Below, piece after piece: positions 15,354-23,188 of a stretch of 64,000 nt of DNA. This stretch comes from Pseudomonas mandelii (GTDB lineage Bacteria; Pseudomonadota; Gammaproteobacteria; Pseudomonadales; Pseudomonadaceae), in assembly GCF_006438925.1 (NCBI RefSeq), contig NZ_RCZA01000008.1, positions 63,126 to 127,125 on the forward strand, in the 5' to 3' direction. The number at the start of each line of letters is the position of its first letter. The stretch's first letter is position 1. The notes beneath the pieces are model-generated. The model was not told where the DNA came from. It saw only the letters and a list, made by a program, of their open reading frames with translations, and ran no database searches. Both the position numbers and the translations under genes were made by a program.

Positions 15354-18245
15354 TCAGGCGGCCTGTGCCTCGCTTTCATCCGTCCCCGGTACCGTCTTCA
15401 CCACATAGCAACGCTGAGTGCCTAGACCGGGCAAGCGGACGGCGCAGGAGGCTTTGCCGTCCGGCCCGGGCTCAAGAACACCTCGGCGTATCAGCTCCTT
15501 GTTCACGGCGTTGATGTTCATGCCTTTGAACACCTCGGAGCGCCAAGCCTCCGGCAACACGTAGTAGGTGTTGGTGGTGTGCAACGCGTCACCGAGGCCG
15601 TGCTCCAGCGTCTTGCGAAAACCCAGCCGGTCAATGGTGCGTGGACCGTGCTCATCAATCTTCGCGGCGGCCGACTCCCAGCGGGTGAAACGACTTTCAC
15701 CGAAGCGCTCGATGACCTGACGCAAGCGCGCCAAGATCGCGTCCCCTTCCAAGTTGCCAGCACCGCCGCGCTCATTCATCCAGGCACTGAGGCACACCCT
15801 AGCTGCGGTGGTGGCGGCGCCATCGGGCCAGCCGGTAATCCCCATCGCGGTGGCCAGTTCGCCGGCTGCTGCGGCCAGACCGAAACGGGCCGCTGCACGA
15901 TGCGCCTGACCGCTGGCCGAGGCAGGTAGCGCCTTGGCGATGAACCCCTCCAAGGTGTGGCGCAGGATCGCCGACCAACCATGTCGCTTACCGGGCTCAC
16001 AGAGGGCCGACAGGAAGGCGGTGAGCGGTGTGCCGTAGTACTTGGCCACCCGTGCCTTGAGTGCATCGGAGAGGGCGGCGGCGTCATCGAAACCGTTCAG
16101 TACGTCGAACATGCCCAGGCCCTTGCTGGCATCCGCTGGTACGGCAAGCATGCGCACTTCCATACCGGCTTTCAGTTCCTTATTGGCTTCAGCCATGTGC
16201 TGCGCCAAGGTCTTCTCGCCGGTCGAGAGAAACAGCAAGCGCCACTCCTGCACCTGTCGGCCTGCTTGTCCTCGATCATTGGCGCGAGCCTTCCCGGTGC
16301 CGTTGCCGAGCATGTACACCGTCTCACCAATGATGCGCGGGTCGCACATGCCGATTTCATCTAGGACCAGGAGCCCGTCTGAATGCGCGGCGGCGATGGA
16401 TTCCAAGGCGTTATCCGTCGAGCGCCAGGAGCGCACCAAACGCGGCCCGCCGTAAATCGAGGCGGCCACTTGCAGGTGGGTGGTCTTGCCGCCCGAGCTG
16501 TCACCATAGAGGTGAAAGCCGCCCGACTCATGGCCGAGCATGTGCAGCAGCGGACCGGCAAACGCCACGCTGGCCACAAACGCCAAGCGGTGATTACCGA
16601 TGCACAAGGCGCCGATTTGTTCTTGCCACTGCTCCAAAGTGCCGGCCTCGCTGATGGGTGGAAGCTGGGCGCCGGCCTCATAGAAGTGCAGGTGTTCAAC
16701 GTGCGAGCCGACCTGTTGTTCGGGCAGCAGGAAGGCGCTGTCGTGCCAGCCCAAGCGAGTGACCAATCGAGCGCGCTGGGCGCTGTCGAAGCCGCCGAGG
16801 TAACTCTGTAGGTCGTTGCGGGCATTGCGACCGGAGCGACTGCCGGCGAGACGCAAACCCATGTCCACGAGTGGGCCTAGCACGTCCTTGCCGAAGTCGC
16901 CGGTCATGGTCCGCGCCGGGATGTTCCAGCGCTTTTTCGCACCGTCGGGATCGTCGAATTCGACCAGCAATCCCCAGTTATGCCCCTGCGCATCACGGGT
17001 GCGTGCCAGGATCTCCAGTGGCGAACACACCGGGCGTGCCTCGCCATCGTCACCGGAATAAAACACGCCTTCGGGCGTCAGGCGGAAGCCTCCGGGCAGC
17101 AGATCGTTTTTGGGTTTTGCGGCACGCTTGGTCGTTGGCTTGGCTTTGACTTCGGGTTGTTCGGCCGGTGCTTTCTCCGGCTCAACCCCGAACAATTCAC
17201 CGCTACGCTCCAGCTCGGCGAAGTGCGCCGCCGTCCAACCTTTGGACCGTGCATCGGCCGCGTCGTCGCCGTCGTCCCATTGACCATCCTTGGCGAAGGT
17301 CGGTTGGTCATTCTTGAGGGTGGGCTTGCGCTTGAAGACGTCCAGGGCAATCACGCGCATCGACGCGGCGCCGATCTGTTGCAGATGTTCGGCGACGGCG
17401 TCCATGCAGCTTTTGCCACTGGCGTCGTTGTCTGGCCACAACACCACGGACCGACCTTTGAGCGGTGTCAGGTCGGCTTTGTGCCAGGAGTTCGAGCCGT
17501 TCGGCCAGCACGTGGCCACGTAGCTGGGCAGCAACCCCGCCGCGGCGTCGGCGGCCTTTTCGCCTTCGCATAGAATGACCGGTGCCTCTGCGCGCTGCGC
17601 CAGTTCATCCAGACGCAGCAGAGGACGCGGCTCAGGCAGGCCCTGCCAGCGCCATTGTTGGGTTTGGCCTTCGGCCCGTTGGCACCAGGTCAACGGGGCA
17701 AACACCTTGCGCGGTTTGCCATCTTCATCCGGGCCCAAGTCGAAGCGATAGAGGGCCATGACTGGCTGGCCTTGAGCGTCGCGATAAATCCAAACCTTGG
17801 ACGGCGTACCGTGTTGCCGGTGTTTGGCCGGGCACTTGCTCATGGCCTCGGCCGGGATCGGCTGAATGGCCAGCCATTCCGGTGTTTTGCTTTTGCTAGG
17901 GCTTGGTTTCGATTCAGCCGCCCCAGCGGTAACGCGCAGCAGATCCGCCAGCTTGTTGCAGGCTTCGACGTCGGTGCCGCCGTCGAGATAGCGCACCAGA
18001 TCGATCAGGTCGCCACCTTTGTCGCCGGTGGCAAAATCCGCCCAGGTGCCTTTGGCCAAACTGACCTTGAGGGAGCCGGCATGTTTGTCGGTGCGAGTCG
18101 GATTAGGAGCGGTGTATTCCTTGCCACTGTCGACGCGTTTACCGTTGGGCAGCCAGTGAGCAAGCACGCGATCAATGTTCTGCAACGCAACGGCTTTGAC
18201 TTGGGCGAACGTGGGGCGACGGGTATGAGATGTAGGTGCATTCAT
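15354..18245 (-). CDS. TOPRIM primase / DUF927 helicase (replication protein)
   Basis: A 963-residue fusion. The N-terminal quarter resembles a zinc-ribbon-less primase module. A TOPRIM domain follows (ILCEGEKAADAA, about residue 220, then VVLWPDNDASG, about 270). The C-terminal half is a DUF927 helicase-like ATPase with Walker A GDSSGGKTT (about 575) and Walker B LLVLDEIGM. It is the functional counterpart of P4 alpha: primer synthesis plus helicase for autonomous replication. It is the last gene of an operon whose members overlap by 4 bp (start at 18245 inside the DUF3077 stop) and that opens behind a P4-type immunity region. Candidate targets are the short iteron blocks elsewhere in the element. 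Confidence 0.88.
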   Translation of the reverse strand: MNAPTSHTRRPTFAQVKAVALQNIDRVLAHWLPNGKRVDSGKEYTAPNPTRTDKHAGSLKVSLAKGTWADFATGDKGGDLIDLVRYLDGGTDVEACNKLADLLRVTAGAAESKPSPSKSKTPEWLAIQPIPAEAMSKCPAKHRQHGTPSKVWIYRDAQGQPVMALYRFDLGPDEDGKPRKVFAPLTWCQRAEGQTQQWRWQGLPEPRPLLRLDELAQRAEAPVILCEGEKAADAAAGLLPSYVATCWPNGSNSWHKADLTPLKGRSVVLWPDNDASGKSCMDAVAEHLQQIGAASMRVIALDVFKRKPTLKNDQPTFAKDGQWDDGDDAADARSKGWTAAHFAELERSGELFGVEPEKAPAEQPEVKAKPTTKRAAKPKNDLLPGGFRLTPEGVFYSGDDGEARPVCSPLEILARTRDAQGHNWGLLVEFDDPDGAKKRWNIPARTMTGDFGKDVLGPLVDMGLRLAGSRSGRNARNDLQSYLGGFDSAQRARLVTRLGWHDSAFLLPEQQVGSHVEHLHFYEAGAQLPPISEAGTLEQWQEQIGALCIGNHRLAFVASVAFAGPLLHMLGHESGGFHLYGDSSGGKTTHLQVAASIYGGPRLVRSWRSTDNALESIAAAHSDGLLVLDEIGMCDPRIIGETVYMLGNGTGKARANDRGQAGRQVQEWRLLFLSTGEKTLAQHMAEANKELKAGMEVRMLAVPADASKGLGMFDVLNGFDDAAALSDALKARVAKYYGTPLTAFLSALCEPGKRHGWSAILRHTLEGFIAKALPASASGQAHRAAARFGLAAAAGELATAMGITGWPDGAATTAARVCLSAWMNERGGAGNLEGDAILARLRQVIERFGESRFTRWESAAAKIDEHGPRTIDRLGFRKTLEHGLGDALHTTNTYYVLPEAWRSEVFKGMNINAVNKELIRRGVLEPGPDGKASCAVRLPGLGTQRCYVVKTVPGTDESEAQAA

Positions 18246-18526
18246 ACGCCACCGCCTTGGGCCAATTGCAACCCGCTGGTGACGTCATCGATGATCGCCT
18301 TCGCCATCTCGCTCAAATAGTGTGAAGCCCAGACCATCGCGTCGTTGTCATTCTCCATTCCGCTCAGGAAAGTGAGCTTGTTTACACAATCCATGAGTAG
18401 AGAGGCTTGTTCGAGCGCTTCTTCGCACGAAATGCCAGCATTGATACGGAACAGTGGCTGACTCTGAGCGTTGCACTTGGCAAAGGTGGCGCCGCCCACC
18501 GTATTGATCAACATAGAAGGGCTCAT
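18242..18526 (-). CDS. DUF3077 family protein
   Basis: A 94-residue protein with Cys-containing helices (GISCEEALEQASLLMDCVNK) as in the DUF3077 family common in Pseudomonas and its prophages. Start and stop both overlap the neighbours by 4 bp (ATGA), so it is translated as part of the replication operon. Its role is unknown. Confidence 0.75.
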   Translation of the reverse strand: MSPSMLINTVGGATFAKCNAQSQPLFRINAGISCEEALEQASLLMDCVNKLTFLSGMENDNDAMVWASHYLSEMAKAIIDDVTSGLQLAQGGGV

Positions 18527-18804
18527 TGGGCGCCTCCACTCATGGGTGGGCGAGTGGAGTTGTCAGCGTGCACGGCAAGGGTGCGGATCAGTCCCAATGT
18601 TCCTCGAACATCCCACAGCGCCGCCGCGATGACATGGTTGGCCAGACGTGGGCCGTCGCACTCGAACTGGTCTTCAAGAAGCAAAAGCACGGAGTTGGCT
18701 CGATCCACTGCGCAGGTGATGGCGTCAATCGGCACACCGGCTTCGGCGCCTTTGTGGACGCAAAGCAGGTCCTCGGGTAGGGAGAAGCTCAGGGCTTGGT
18801 TCAT
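18523..18804 (-). CDS. 93-residue operon protein, DUF3077-like, unknown
   Basis: The protein starts MNQALSFSLP and has helix-rich segments around AITCAVDRANSVLLLLEDQF. It may be a distant relative of the DUF3077 gene that follows. I start at ATG 18804, which overlaps the stop of the 52-residue gene (ATGA). The frame is open further upstream to 19287, but that part crosses the immunity RNA and has no ribosome site. Function is unknown. Confidence 0.7.
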   Translation of the reverse strand: MNQALSFSLPEDLLCVHKGAEAGVPIDAITCAVDRANSVLLLLEDQFECDGPRLANHVIAAALWDVRGTLGLIRTLAVHADNSTRPPMSGGAQ

Positions 18805-18959
18805 TGGGCACCGCCTGCGGCTTCGAGCGCGCGGGCTTTGGCCATATGGGCGTTGTATCGGGTGAGGCGTGTAGCGAGGCTGGAGTTGGCGTGTAAAGCG
18901 GCGAGAGCCATTGCACGATGGGCAGTGGCGCGAATTTTGAACGGATTGAGGGCGTGCAT
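18801..18959 (-). CDS. 52-residue leader protein, first gene after the immunity RNA
   Basis: A small basic, Ala-rich peptide (MHALNPFKIRATAHRAMA...). ATG 18959 is preceded by AGGAG, and the ribosome site sits inside the ACAATAGGAG segment complementary to the C4-like RNA loop. Its stop overlaps the next start by 4 bp. In P4 the corresponding position is held by kil, a small toxic gene controlled by CI RNA. I infer a similar position here, not the same activity. Confidence 0.65.
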   Translation of the reverse strand: MHALNPFKIRATAHRAMALAALHANSSLATRLTRYNAHMAKARALEAAGGAQ

Positions 18960-18969
18960 GGGGCGAAAC

Positions 18970-19007
18970 TCCTATTGTTGAGGAGCTACCACCGTTCGCC
19001 GTCAAAC
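18970..19007 (-). promoter_or_regulatory. C4 RNA target, seqC-like, over the ribosome site
   Basis: On the minus strand it carries TTTGACGGC (19006-18998) and TCAACAATAGGA (18981-18970). The first pairs with CCGTCAA and the second with TCCTATTGT in the C4-like RNA. It overlaps the Shine-Dalgarno region of the 52-residue gene. Confidence 0.6.
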
Positions 19008-19018
19008 GAATTGGGGTG

Positions 19019-19090
19019 GCAGCTGTGCGCAGGTTGACGGACCGGGACAATAGGAACCCGGCAGACCCGAAGGTCTCCCACGCACAGCCA
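19019..19090 (-). ncRNA. C4/P4-CI-like antisense RNA
   Basis: On the minus strand the RNA would fold as a three-way junction. An 8-bp outer stem (GCTGTGCG/CGCACAGC, 19081-19088 with 19022-19029) encloses hairpin AGACC-TTCG-GGTCT (19076-19063) and hairpin CCGGG-TTCCTATTGT-CCCGG (19061-19042). The second loop is complementary to ACAATAGGA, found both upstream (19153-19163) and at the ribosome site downstream (18970-18981). A second segment, CCGTCAA, is complementary to TTGACGG in both places. This is the architecture of C4 antisense RNA in P1/P7 and of CI RNA with seqA/seqB/seqC in P4. Family membership is inferred; the pairing is visible directly. Confidence 0.72.
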
Positions 19091-19152
19091 CCATAAAACG
19101 GGAATGCGGGCACAAAAAAAGCGCCTGCAATCGTAATGGGGGCGCCTGTGCG

Positions 19153-19177
19153 CCTATTGTTGATCGGGCCGTCAAAC
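19153..19177 (-). promoter_or_regulatory. C4 RNA target, seqA-like, upstream copy
   Basis: On the minus strand it carries GTTTGACGGC (19177-19168) and TCAACAATAGG (19163-19153), the same two motifs in the same order as the downstream copy at 18970-19007. Pairing with the C4-like RNA would run antiparallel over both. Confidence 0.6.
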
Positions 19178-19333
19178 CCGGTCGCTGAATTTGCAGCGAC
19201 GGCCAAAGAGTAACGTCCTGTTTTGCAAAGTGCAACCGTGCGGAGATCTTGCGCATTTTTTTGATGCGGCATAAATTGTGTGGGCATGTAGATTTACCTC
19301 AACGCCTCCGGATCGCTCCCGGGGGCGTTTTCG

Positions 19334-19675
19334 TTAGTGCTGGGTAGTGATGGGACGGGCGAGGGTGAGCCACTGCAAGTGGTTGCCTTGGCCGGCGCGT
19401 TGCCGCATCTGCTGTAGCGCTTCGGGATTGCGCAGGAGGTTGGGAATCAGCTCGCAAGCGTCGCTGATCACCACGTCTGCGGGCGGCTGAATCGCTAACA
19501 ACGTCCACTCCAGGTCATGCCACAGCACGATTAGCACCTGAGCGCCGGCCGAGATCGCTTGATCGCGAAGGGTCAGCAAGCGCTGGCGACCTTTGATCTC
19601 TGCGGTAGAAGTCAGAGACGCTTCAAGTACACCGACAAGATCCAATGCTTGGTGGTGAAGAAAGGTCGGGGTCAT
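19334..19675 (-). CDS. 113-residue protein, unknown
   Basis: A soluble protein with a helical N-terminus and a compact core (GAQVLIVLWHDLEWTLLAIQ). ATG 19675 has a perfect AGGAGG six bases upstream and overlaps the stop of the 202-residue gene by 3 bp. It ends just before the immunity region, so transcription from here could run into the replication operon. I recognise no family. Confidence 0.7.
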   Translation of the reverse strand: MTPTFLHHQALDLVGVLEASLTSTAEIKGRQRLLTLRDQAISAGAQVLIVLWHDLEWTLLAIQPPADVVISDACELIPNLLRNPEALQQMRQRAGQGNHLQWLTLARPITTQH

Positions 19676-20280
19676 GCTGCCTCCTGCACGTTGGCAAACA
19701 GCGGCAGTGGTGTTTCGCCTTTGAGCCAAGCCAGGATCTTGCTGTCCTCGGCGCACCGCCGGCGGTGTTCTACCGTGAGCCGATCGCGTTGCTGTGCCAG
19801 GCATTCATCCACATAGCTGGACAGATCGGAGGTCATGCGCATTTCACGGTGCAGGCGTTCGCTAGCGGTCCTTTCCTCGGCAAGATCCCGCTCGGTGATC
19901 TGTTGCCACACCGCCGGATCGTTCGCAAATCCTGCCGATTGATCGACCAGCCAATACGTGACCCAGTCGGTCAAGCCCAGCGATTTCAGGGCGGTGCGAC
20001 GGCCCTCCTTCATCGCGAAATGGCCCGTACCGTGGATGCTGGAAAACTCCCTGCGTACCGCGTTTTTGCGGAGCAGTTCAGGCAATTCCCACGGATTGGG
20101 TTTAAGCGGAAGGACCAGGCCATCAGGGTTGAAAAAGAAGGCATCTTGTTCCTCCCCATTCCAGCTCACACCCGCAATCGTGCGGTGCCGCCAGTTGATT
20201 GCCCCGGTTTGATAGAGGCGAAATCCGATGCTGTAGGAGTCGAGAAACGGCCCTTTGAATAGACTGTAGTTGCGCTTCAT
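19672..20280 (-). CDS. 202-residue protein, unknown
   Basis: A soluble protein of mixed composition, aromatic-rich at the N-terminus (YSIGFRLYQTGAINWRHRT) and strongly helical and basic in the C-terminal third. Its start overlaps the alpA stop by 4 bp and its stop overlaps the next start, so alpA and these two genes form one transcription unit. I recognise no family. Confidence 0.7.
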   Translation of the reverse strand: MKRNYSLFKGPFLDSYSIGFRLYQTGAINWRHRTIAGVSWNGEEQDAFFFNPDGLVLPLKPNPWELPELLRKNAVRREFSSIHGTGHFAMKEGRRTALKSLGLTDWVTYWLVDQSAGFANDPAVWQQITERDLAEERTASERLHREMRMTSDLSSYVDECLAQQRDRLTVEHRRRCAEDSKILAWLKGETPLPLFANVQEAA

Positions 20281-20543
20281 GCTGCCACCTGGTCACGCGC
20301 CTCAATGCGGCTGCGTGTCCATGCCTGTACTTCGGAAAGAACCCAGGCGACAGGGGCGCCGCGCGCGTTGCTGTTGCTCAATTTGACGGGCAGGGGAAAG
20401 TTGCAGTCAGGGCGCTGCATGAGCTTGTAGATGGTGGGGCGAGCAAGGCCTACCATCGCAATGACTTCGTTGATACGAATGAGGGTTGTATAGGGGTCGC
20501 GAGCTGGGGATTTGGTATCAATTGCTTGGACGGAAGCTGTCAT
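20277..20543 (-). CDS. alpA: AlpA/Vis-family DNA-binding regulator
   Basis: An 88-residue MerR-like helix-turn-helix protein. The signature is TTLIRINEVIAMVGLARPTI followed by LMQRPDCNFPLPVKL and AWVLSEVQAW, as in AlpA and P4 Vis. These proteins activate integrase or act as excisionase and regulate early promoters. I prefer ATG 20543; a GTG at 20573 would add ten residues. It heads a three-gene overlapping operon. The target sites cannot be identified from this sequence alone. Confidence 0.88.
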   Translation of the reverse strand: MTASVQAIDTKSPARDPYTTLIRINEVIAMVGLARPTIYKLMQRPDCNFPLPVKLSNSNARGAPVAWVLSEVQAWTRSRIEARDQVAA

Positions 20544-20621
20544 AGTCGTGCCTATATGGTGAGAGACAGGCACAGACTAGAGAGGGAAAAAAAAGCAAAC
20601 ACGGTTTGCTTTTGATTGAAA

Positions 20622-21542
20622 TTATCGGGGTAGGTATCCACCCATAATCAGATATTTTTTGACGGTAGGCTCAGACGCTATGCCCTCCTGTTCTACCAAT
20701 GCTTTTTTCAGCTCTCGCTCTGAAATAGTCGGATTGGCCAAAATGTGACGGTCAGCCGCACTGCGGATGCGCTCGCGGAGATCCGCTGCATTCTGCTGCT
20801 TTACCGACTCCGGCTTCCTGTTGGCCTTACCCGCAGCCGCGCCTCTTTGCGAGGCCTTGGCGGAAAACGCTTTACTCAGCGCCTCGCTTAGAAAATTGGC
20901 CACATTGAAGCTACCCTTCGATACGTCGATGTCCTCAACTTGTCTGTAGAGGCTCGCCAGCATGATCGTCTTGTCGGCATCGCCCATGAATGTGCGGAAG
21001 GATTCACGAGCATCAATTTCCCCGCCTGGATCCTTTAGTCGCTCCTTTTCGGCCAGTGCGCAATATTTCTTAGGATCTGTTATTTGCATTTGGGCTATGA
21101 GATCTGCGTCAAGGTCGAAGACGTAGAGTTCCGTTTCAAAGAGCCAGTTGGCGAGAACTTGAATGGCTTGAATGCTCTGCACTAGGGTGTAAGTCGCCAC
21201 GAGTTGCGAGTCCGCAGCGTTGTGATCAATGCCATGAAACCGTCGTATGACACTCGGCAGTGAGGCTGCATCGGCGTAGCTGGCATGTTCTTCGATCTCG
21301 TCGCGGAGTTGAAACATCGTAGCGACCACCGACCCTGCTCGATCAGGATAACGGCCATCCTCAAGCCAGTATGAGGTGGCGTAATTGGCCAGCTCCAGCG
21401 CCTCTTTGAAATACTCCCGAAACTGCGAATACAACGCTAACTCACGCACGGCCTGTTCGATGTCGTCTAGTTCCCACAGCAAATTACTGACATCGAAGCC
21501 AGCAATCTCTAGGCGGCCAATCGGCATGCTCTCATCGTCCAT
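20622..21542 (-). CDS. 306-residue protein, unknown
   Basis: A helix-rich soluble protein with an acidic N-terminal two-thirds and a basic linker (about residues 240-258, GAAAGKANRKPESVK). A C-terminal segment (ISERELKKALVEQEG...SEPTVKKYLIMGGYL) looks like a small helix-turn-helix. It lies between the integrase and alpA, 80 bp upstream of alpA, preceded by the 9-bp iterons. Regulation or replication partitioning are possibilities; I recognise no family. Confidence 0.75.
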   Translation of the reverse strand: MDDESMPIGRLEIAGFDVSNLLWELDDIEQAVRELALYSQFREYFKEALELANYATSYWLEDGRYPDRAGSVVATMFQLRDEIEEHASYADAASLPSVIRRFHGIDHNAADSQLVATYTLVQSIQAIQVLANWLFETELYVFDLDADLIAQMQITDPKKYCALAEKERLKDPGGEIDARESFRTFMGDADKTIMLASLYRQVEDIDVSKGSFNVANFLSEALSKAFSAKASQRGAAAGKANRKPESVKQQNAADLRERIRSAADRHILANPTISERELKKALVEQEGIASEPTVKKYLIMGGYLPR

Positions 21543-21609
21543 TCACTGCCCCTTGGCCCCGCTTGGCGTCATGAATACAGCGGTTCACGACACGGTTCTC
21601 CTCGACCAA

Positions 21610-21785
21610 CAGTGAGGTGGCTGGGCAAATGTTGTTACACGATTCGACCACGCAACACGTCGTGTAGCGCTGACCATTTCTTCGTGTAGCGCGATATAAG
21701 TTCTTTATATTCAATGAGTTATAGATTTGCGTTACACCTGTAACACGCGTAACACCGTTTTTTTTGGGGGGGTGGATGATGAGCC
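21610..21785. promoter_or_regulatory. Repeat-rich control region between int and the 306-residue gene
   Basis: Besides the iteron triplet at 21730-21756 it contains CGTGTAGCGC twice (21661-21670 and 21683-21692, 22 bp apart) and GTTACACG near 21634. It lies immediately upstream of the 306-residue gene on the minus strand and downstream of the integrase stop. Confidence 0.5.
21730..21756 (-). repeat. Iteron block, three 9-bp GGTGTTAC-type repeats
   Basis: On the minus strand the abutting 9-mers read GGTGTTACG, CGTGTTACA and GGTGTAACG. They belong to the same family as the triplet at 7105-7131 but lie on the opposite strand. Confidence 0.7.
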
Positions 21786-23021
21786 TCATATCACCTTTCC
21801 AAATTGGCCTTGCACGACATTGCCAACTACTAGCTCATCAAGATGATCTGCGTACCACTGCATCATGACTTTGCGCTGAGGCAGGTACACCGCCTTGTTG
21901 TACACCCCTGCAATTCCCTCTTTGACATGAGAAAGCTGAGCCTCAATGTGGTTCTCATCAAAGCCTTGTTCATTAAGGATCGTGCTCGCGATATGGCGGA
22001 AGCCATGGCCAGTTTGCCGGCCCGCGTATCCCAGTCTGCGCAGCGCCATCAGAAAGACGGTATTGCTACGGGGGATGGTTCGATCTTTTCTTCCTGGGAA
22101 GAGAAGGGGGTATGCCCCTGTTAGCGTGCGCAGCTCCGTTATCGCTTCAATGGCCTGGCGAGATAGAGGCACCACATGCTCGCGACGACGCTTCATTCGC
22201 TCGGCTGGAATCGTCCATAGCTTTTTGTTGAGGTCGATCTCTGACCAGCGTGCTTCTCGAATCTCACTCGGGCGTGCCGCTAATAAGGCCAGCAGTCGGA
22301 GACCTAGACGGACGTCCTTCGCGTGAGGGTAAGAGTTGATGGCGCGAAGTAATGCAGGCAACTCTTCTATTGATACGTGTGCATAATTTTCAGCACTGCG
22401 CGTTTGTAGAAATTTATTGAGGCCTTCAAGGGGGTTGTGGATCGCTCGACCTGTCACGCGTGCCAAGTCATAGATCTCTTTGCAGAAGGCCCGAACTCTG
22501 CCCATTTGCTCAATGATCCCTTTCTGCTCCATGCCGCGCAGAAACTCCATCCATTCAAGGGGCAGTATTTCTGTGTAGATGCGTTTGCCGAAAACAGGGA
22601 ATACGTGAAGCTCCAGGGCTCCAAGGACTCGACGGGACGTGCCGGCTTCCCAGCTTGAACGCCTAGCCTCAAACCATTCGCGGCCTAATGCTTCGAAAGT
22701 GTTGTTGGCAGCCACCCGGTCAGCAATCTTACGAGCCTGCTTACTGACTAAAGGATTTTTACCAGTCGATGCGTCATCCCGCAGTTGCGCCGCCTTCTGC
22801 CTGGCTAGCGAACCACTGATTTCGGGGTAACCGCCTAGGCCCAGCCAGGACCATTTCCCGTCTGGTTTTTTGTAGCGCAACTCCCACGACTTCTGCCCAT
22901 TTGCCTTCACCCGAAAATACAAGCCGTTGCCGTCTTGCTCCCGGTACGTCGCATTCTCCGGCTCCAAGCCTGCGAGAGTAGTGTCGGCCAGTGGGCGGCG
23001 TTTGATTTCAGTACGCTTCAC
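21786..23021 (-). CDS. int: Tyrosine integrase, P4/DUF4102 type
   Basis: A 411-residue integrase. It has an N-terminal DUF4102 arm-binding domain (LADTTLAGLEPE... WELRYKKPDGKWSWLGLGGY), a central core-binding domain, and a C-terminal catalytic domain with RPSEIREARW (Arg), HGFRH (His-x-x-Arg) and a Tyr near GVYNKAVY. It starts at GTG 23021 behind GGAGG, and that ribosome site overlaps an arm-type motif (GCATACACG, minus, 23024-23032), which would allow the bound integrase to limit its own expression. It sits 168 bp from the tRNA-Arg 3' end, the normal place for a tRNA-targeting integrase. Confidence 0.95.
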   Translation of the reverse strand: MKRTEIKRRPLADTTLAGLEPENATYREQDGNGLYFRVKANGQKSWELRYKKPDGKWSWLGLGGYPEISGSLARQKAAQLRDDASTGKNPLVSKQARKIADRVAANNTFEALGREWFEARRSSWEAGTSRRVLGALELHVFPVFGKRIYTEILPLEWMEFLRGMEQKGIIEQMGRVRAFCKEIYDLARVTGRAIHNPLEGLNKFLQTRSAENYAHVSIEELPALLRAINSYPHAKDVRLGLRLLALLAARPSEIREARWSEIDLNKKLWTIPAERMKRRREHVVPLSRQAIEAITELRTLTGAYPLLFPGRKDRTIPRSNTVFLMALRRLGYAGRQTGHGFRHIASTILNEQGFDENHIEAQLSHVKEGIAGVYNKAVYLPQRKVMMQWYADHLDELVVGNVVQGQFGKVI

Positions 23022-23023
23022 TG

Positions 23024-23075
23024 CGTGTATGCCTCCAGTTCAATGAATCTCAAAGCATACACGTGGGCATACACG
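23024..23075. repeat. Integrase arm-type sites near the right end
   Basis: GCATACACG occurs on the minus strand at 23024-23032 and on the plus strand at 23055-23063 and 23067-23075. The plus pair with its 12-bp spacing is identical to the pair at 5587-5607. The minus copy overlaps the spacer between the integrase ribosome site and its start. Confidence 0.65.
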
Positions 23076-23119
23076 GCGTGAAGTTATAGGGGTAGACAGG
23101 GATGGATAGCCAGAAACAA

Positions 23120-23143
23120 GAAAGCCCGCACGGGGCGGGCTTC
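23120..23143 (-). terminator. Terminator downstream of tRNA-Arg
   Basis: AAGCCCGC and GCGGGCTT form an 8-bp perfect stem, followed on the minus strand by TTCTTGTTT. It ends transcription leaving the tRNA and entering the element. Confidence 0.7.
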
Positions 23144-23188
23144 TTGGGGTGTTTCGTAGACTGTCTGAGACAGGCCTAGACTGCTATA

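Noticed and set aside
19002-19256. A frame over the immunity region resembling so-called ash-family proteins
   Set aside because: The region is better explained as structured antisense RNA with its targets. Such frames are probably side products of the RNA.
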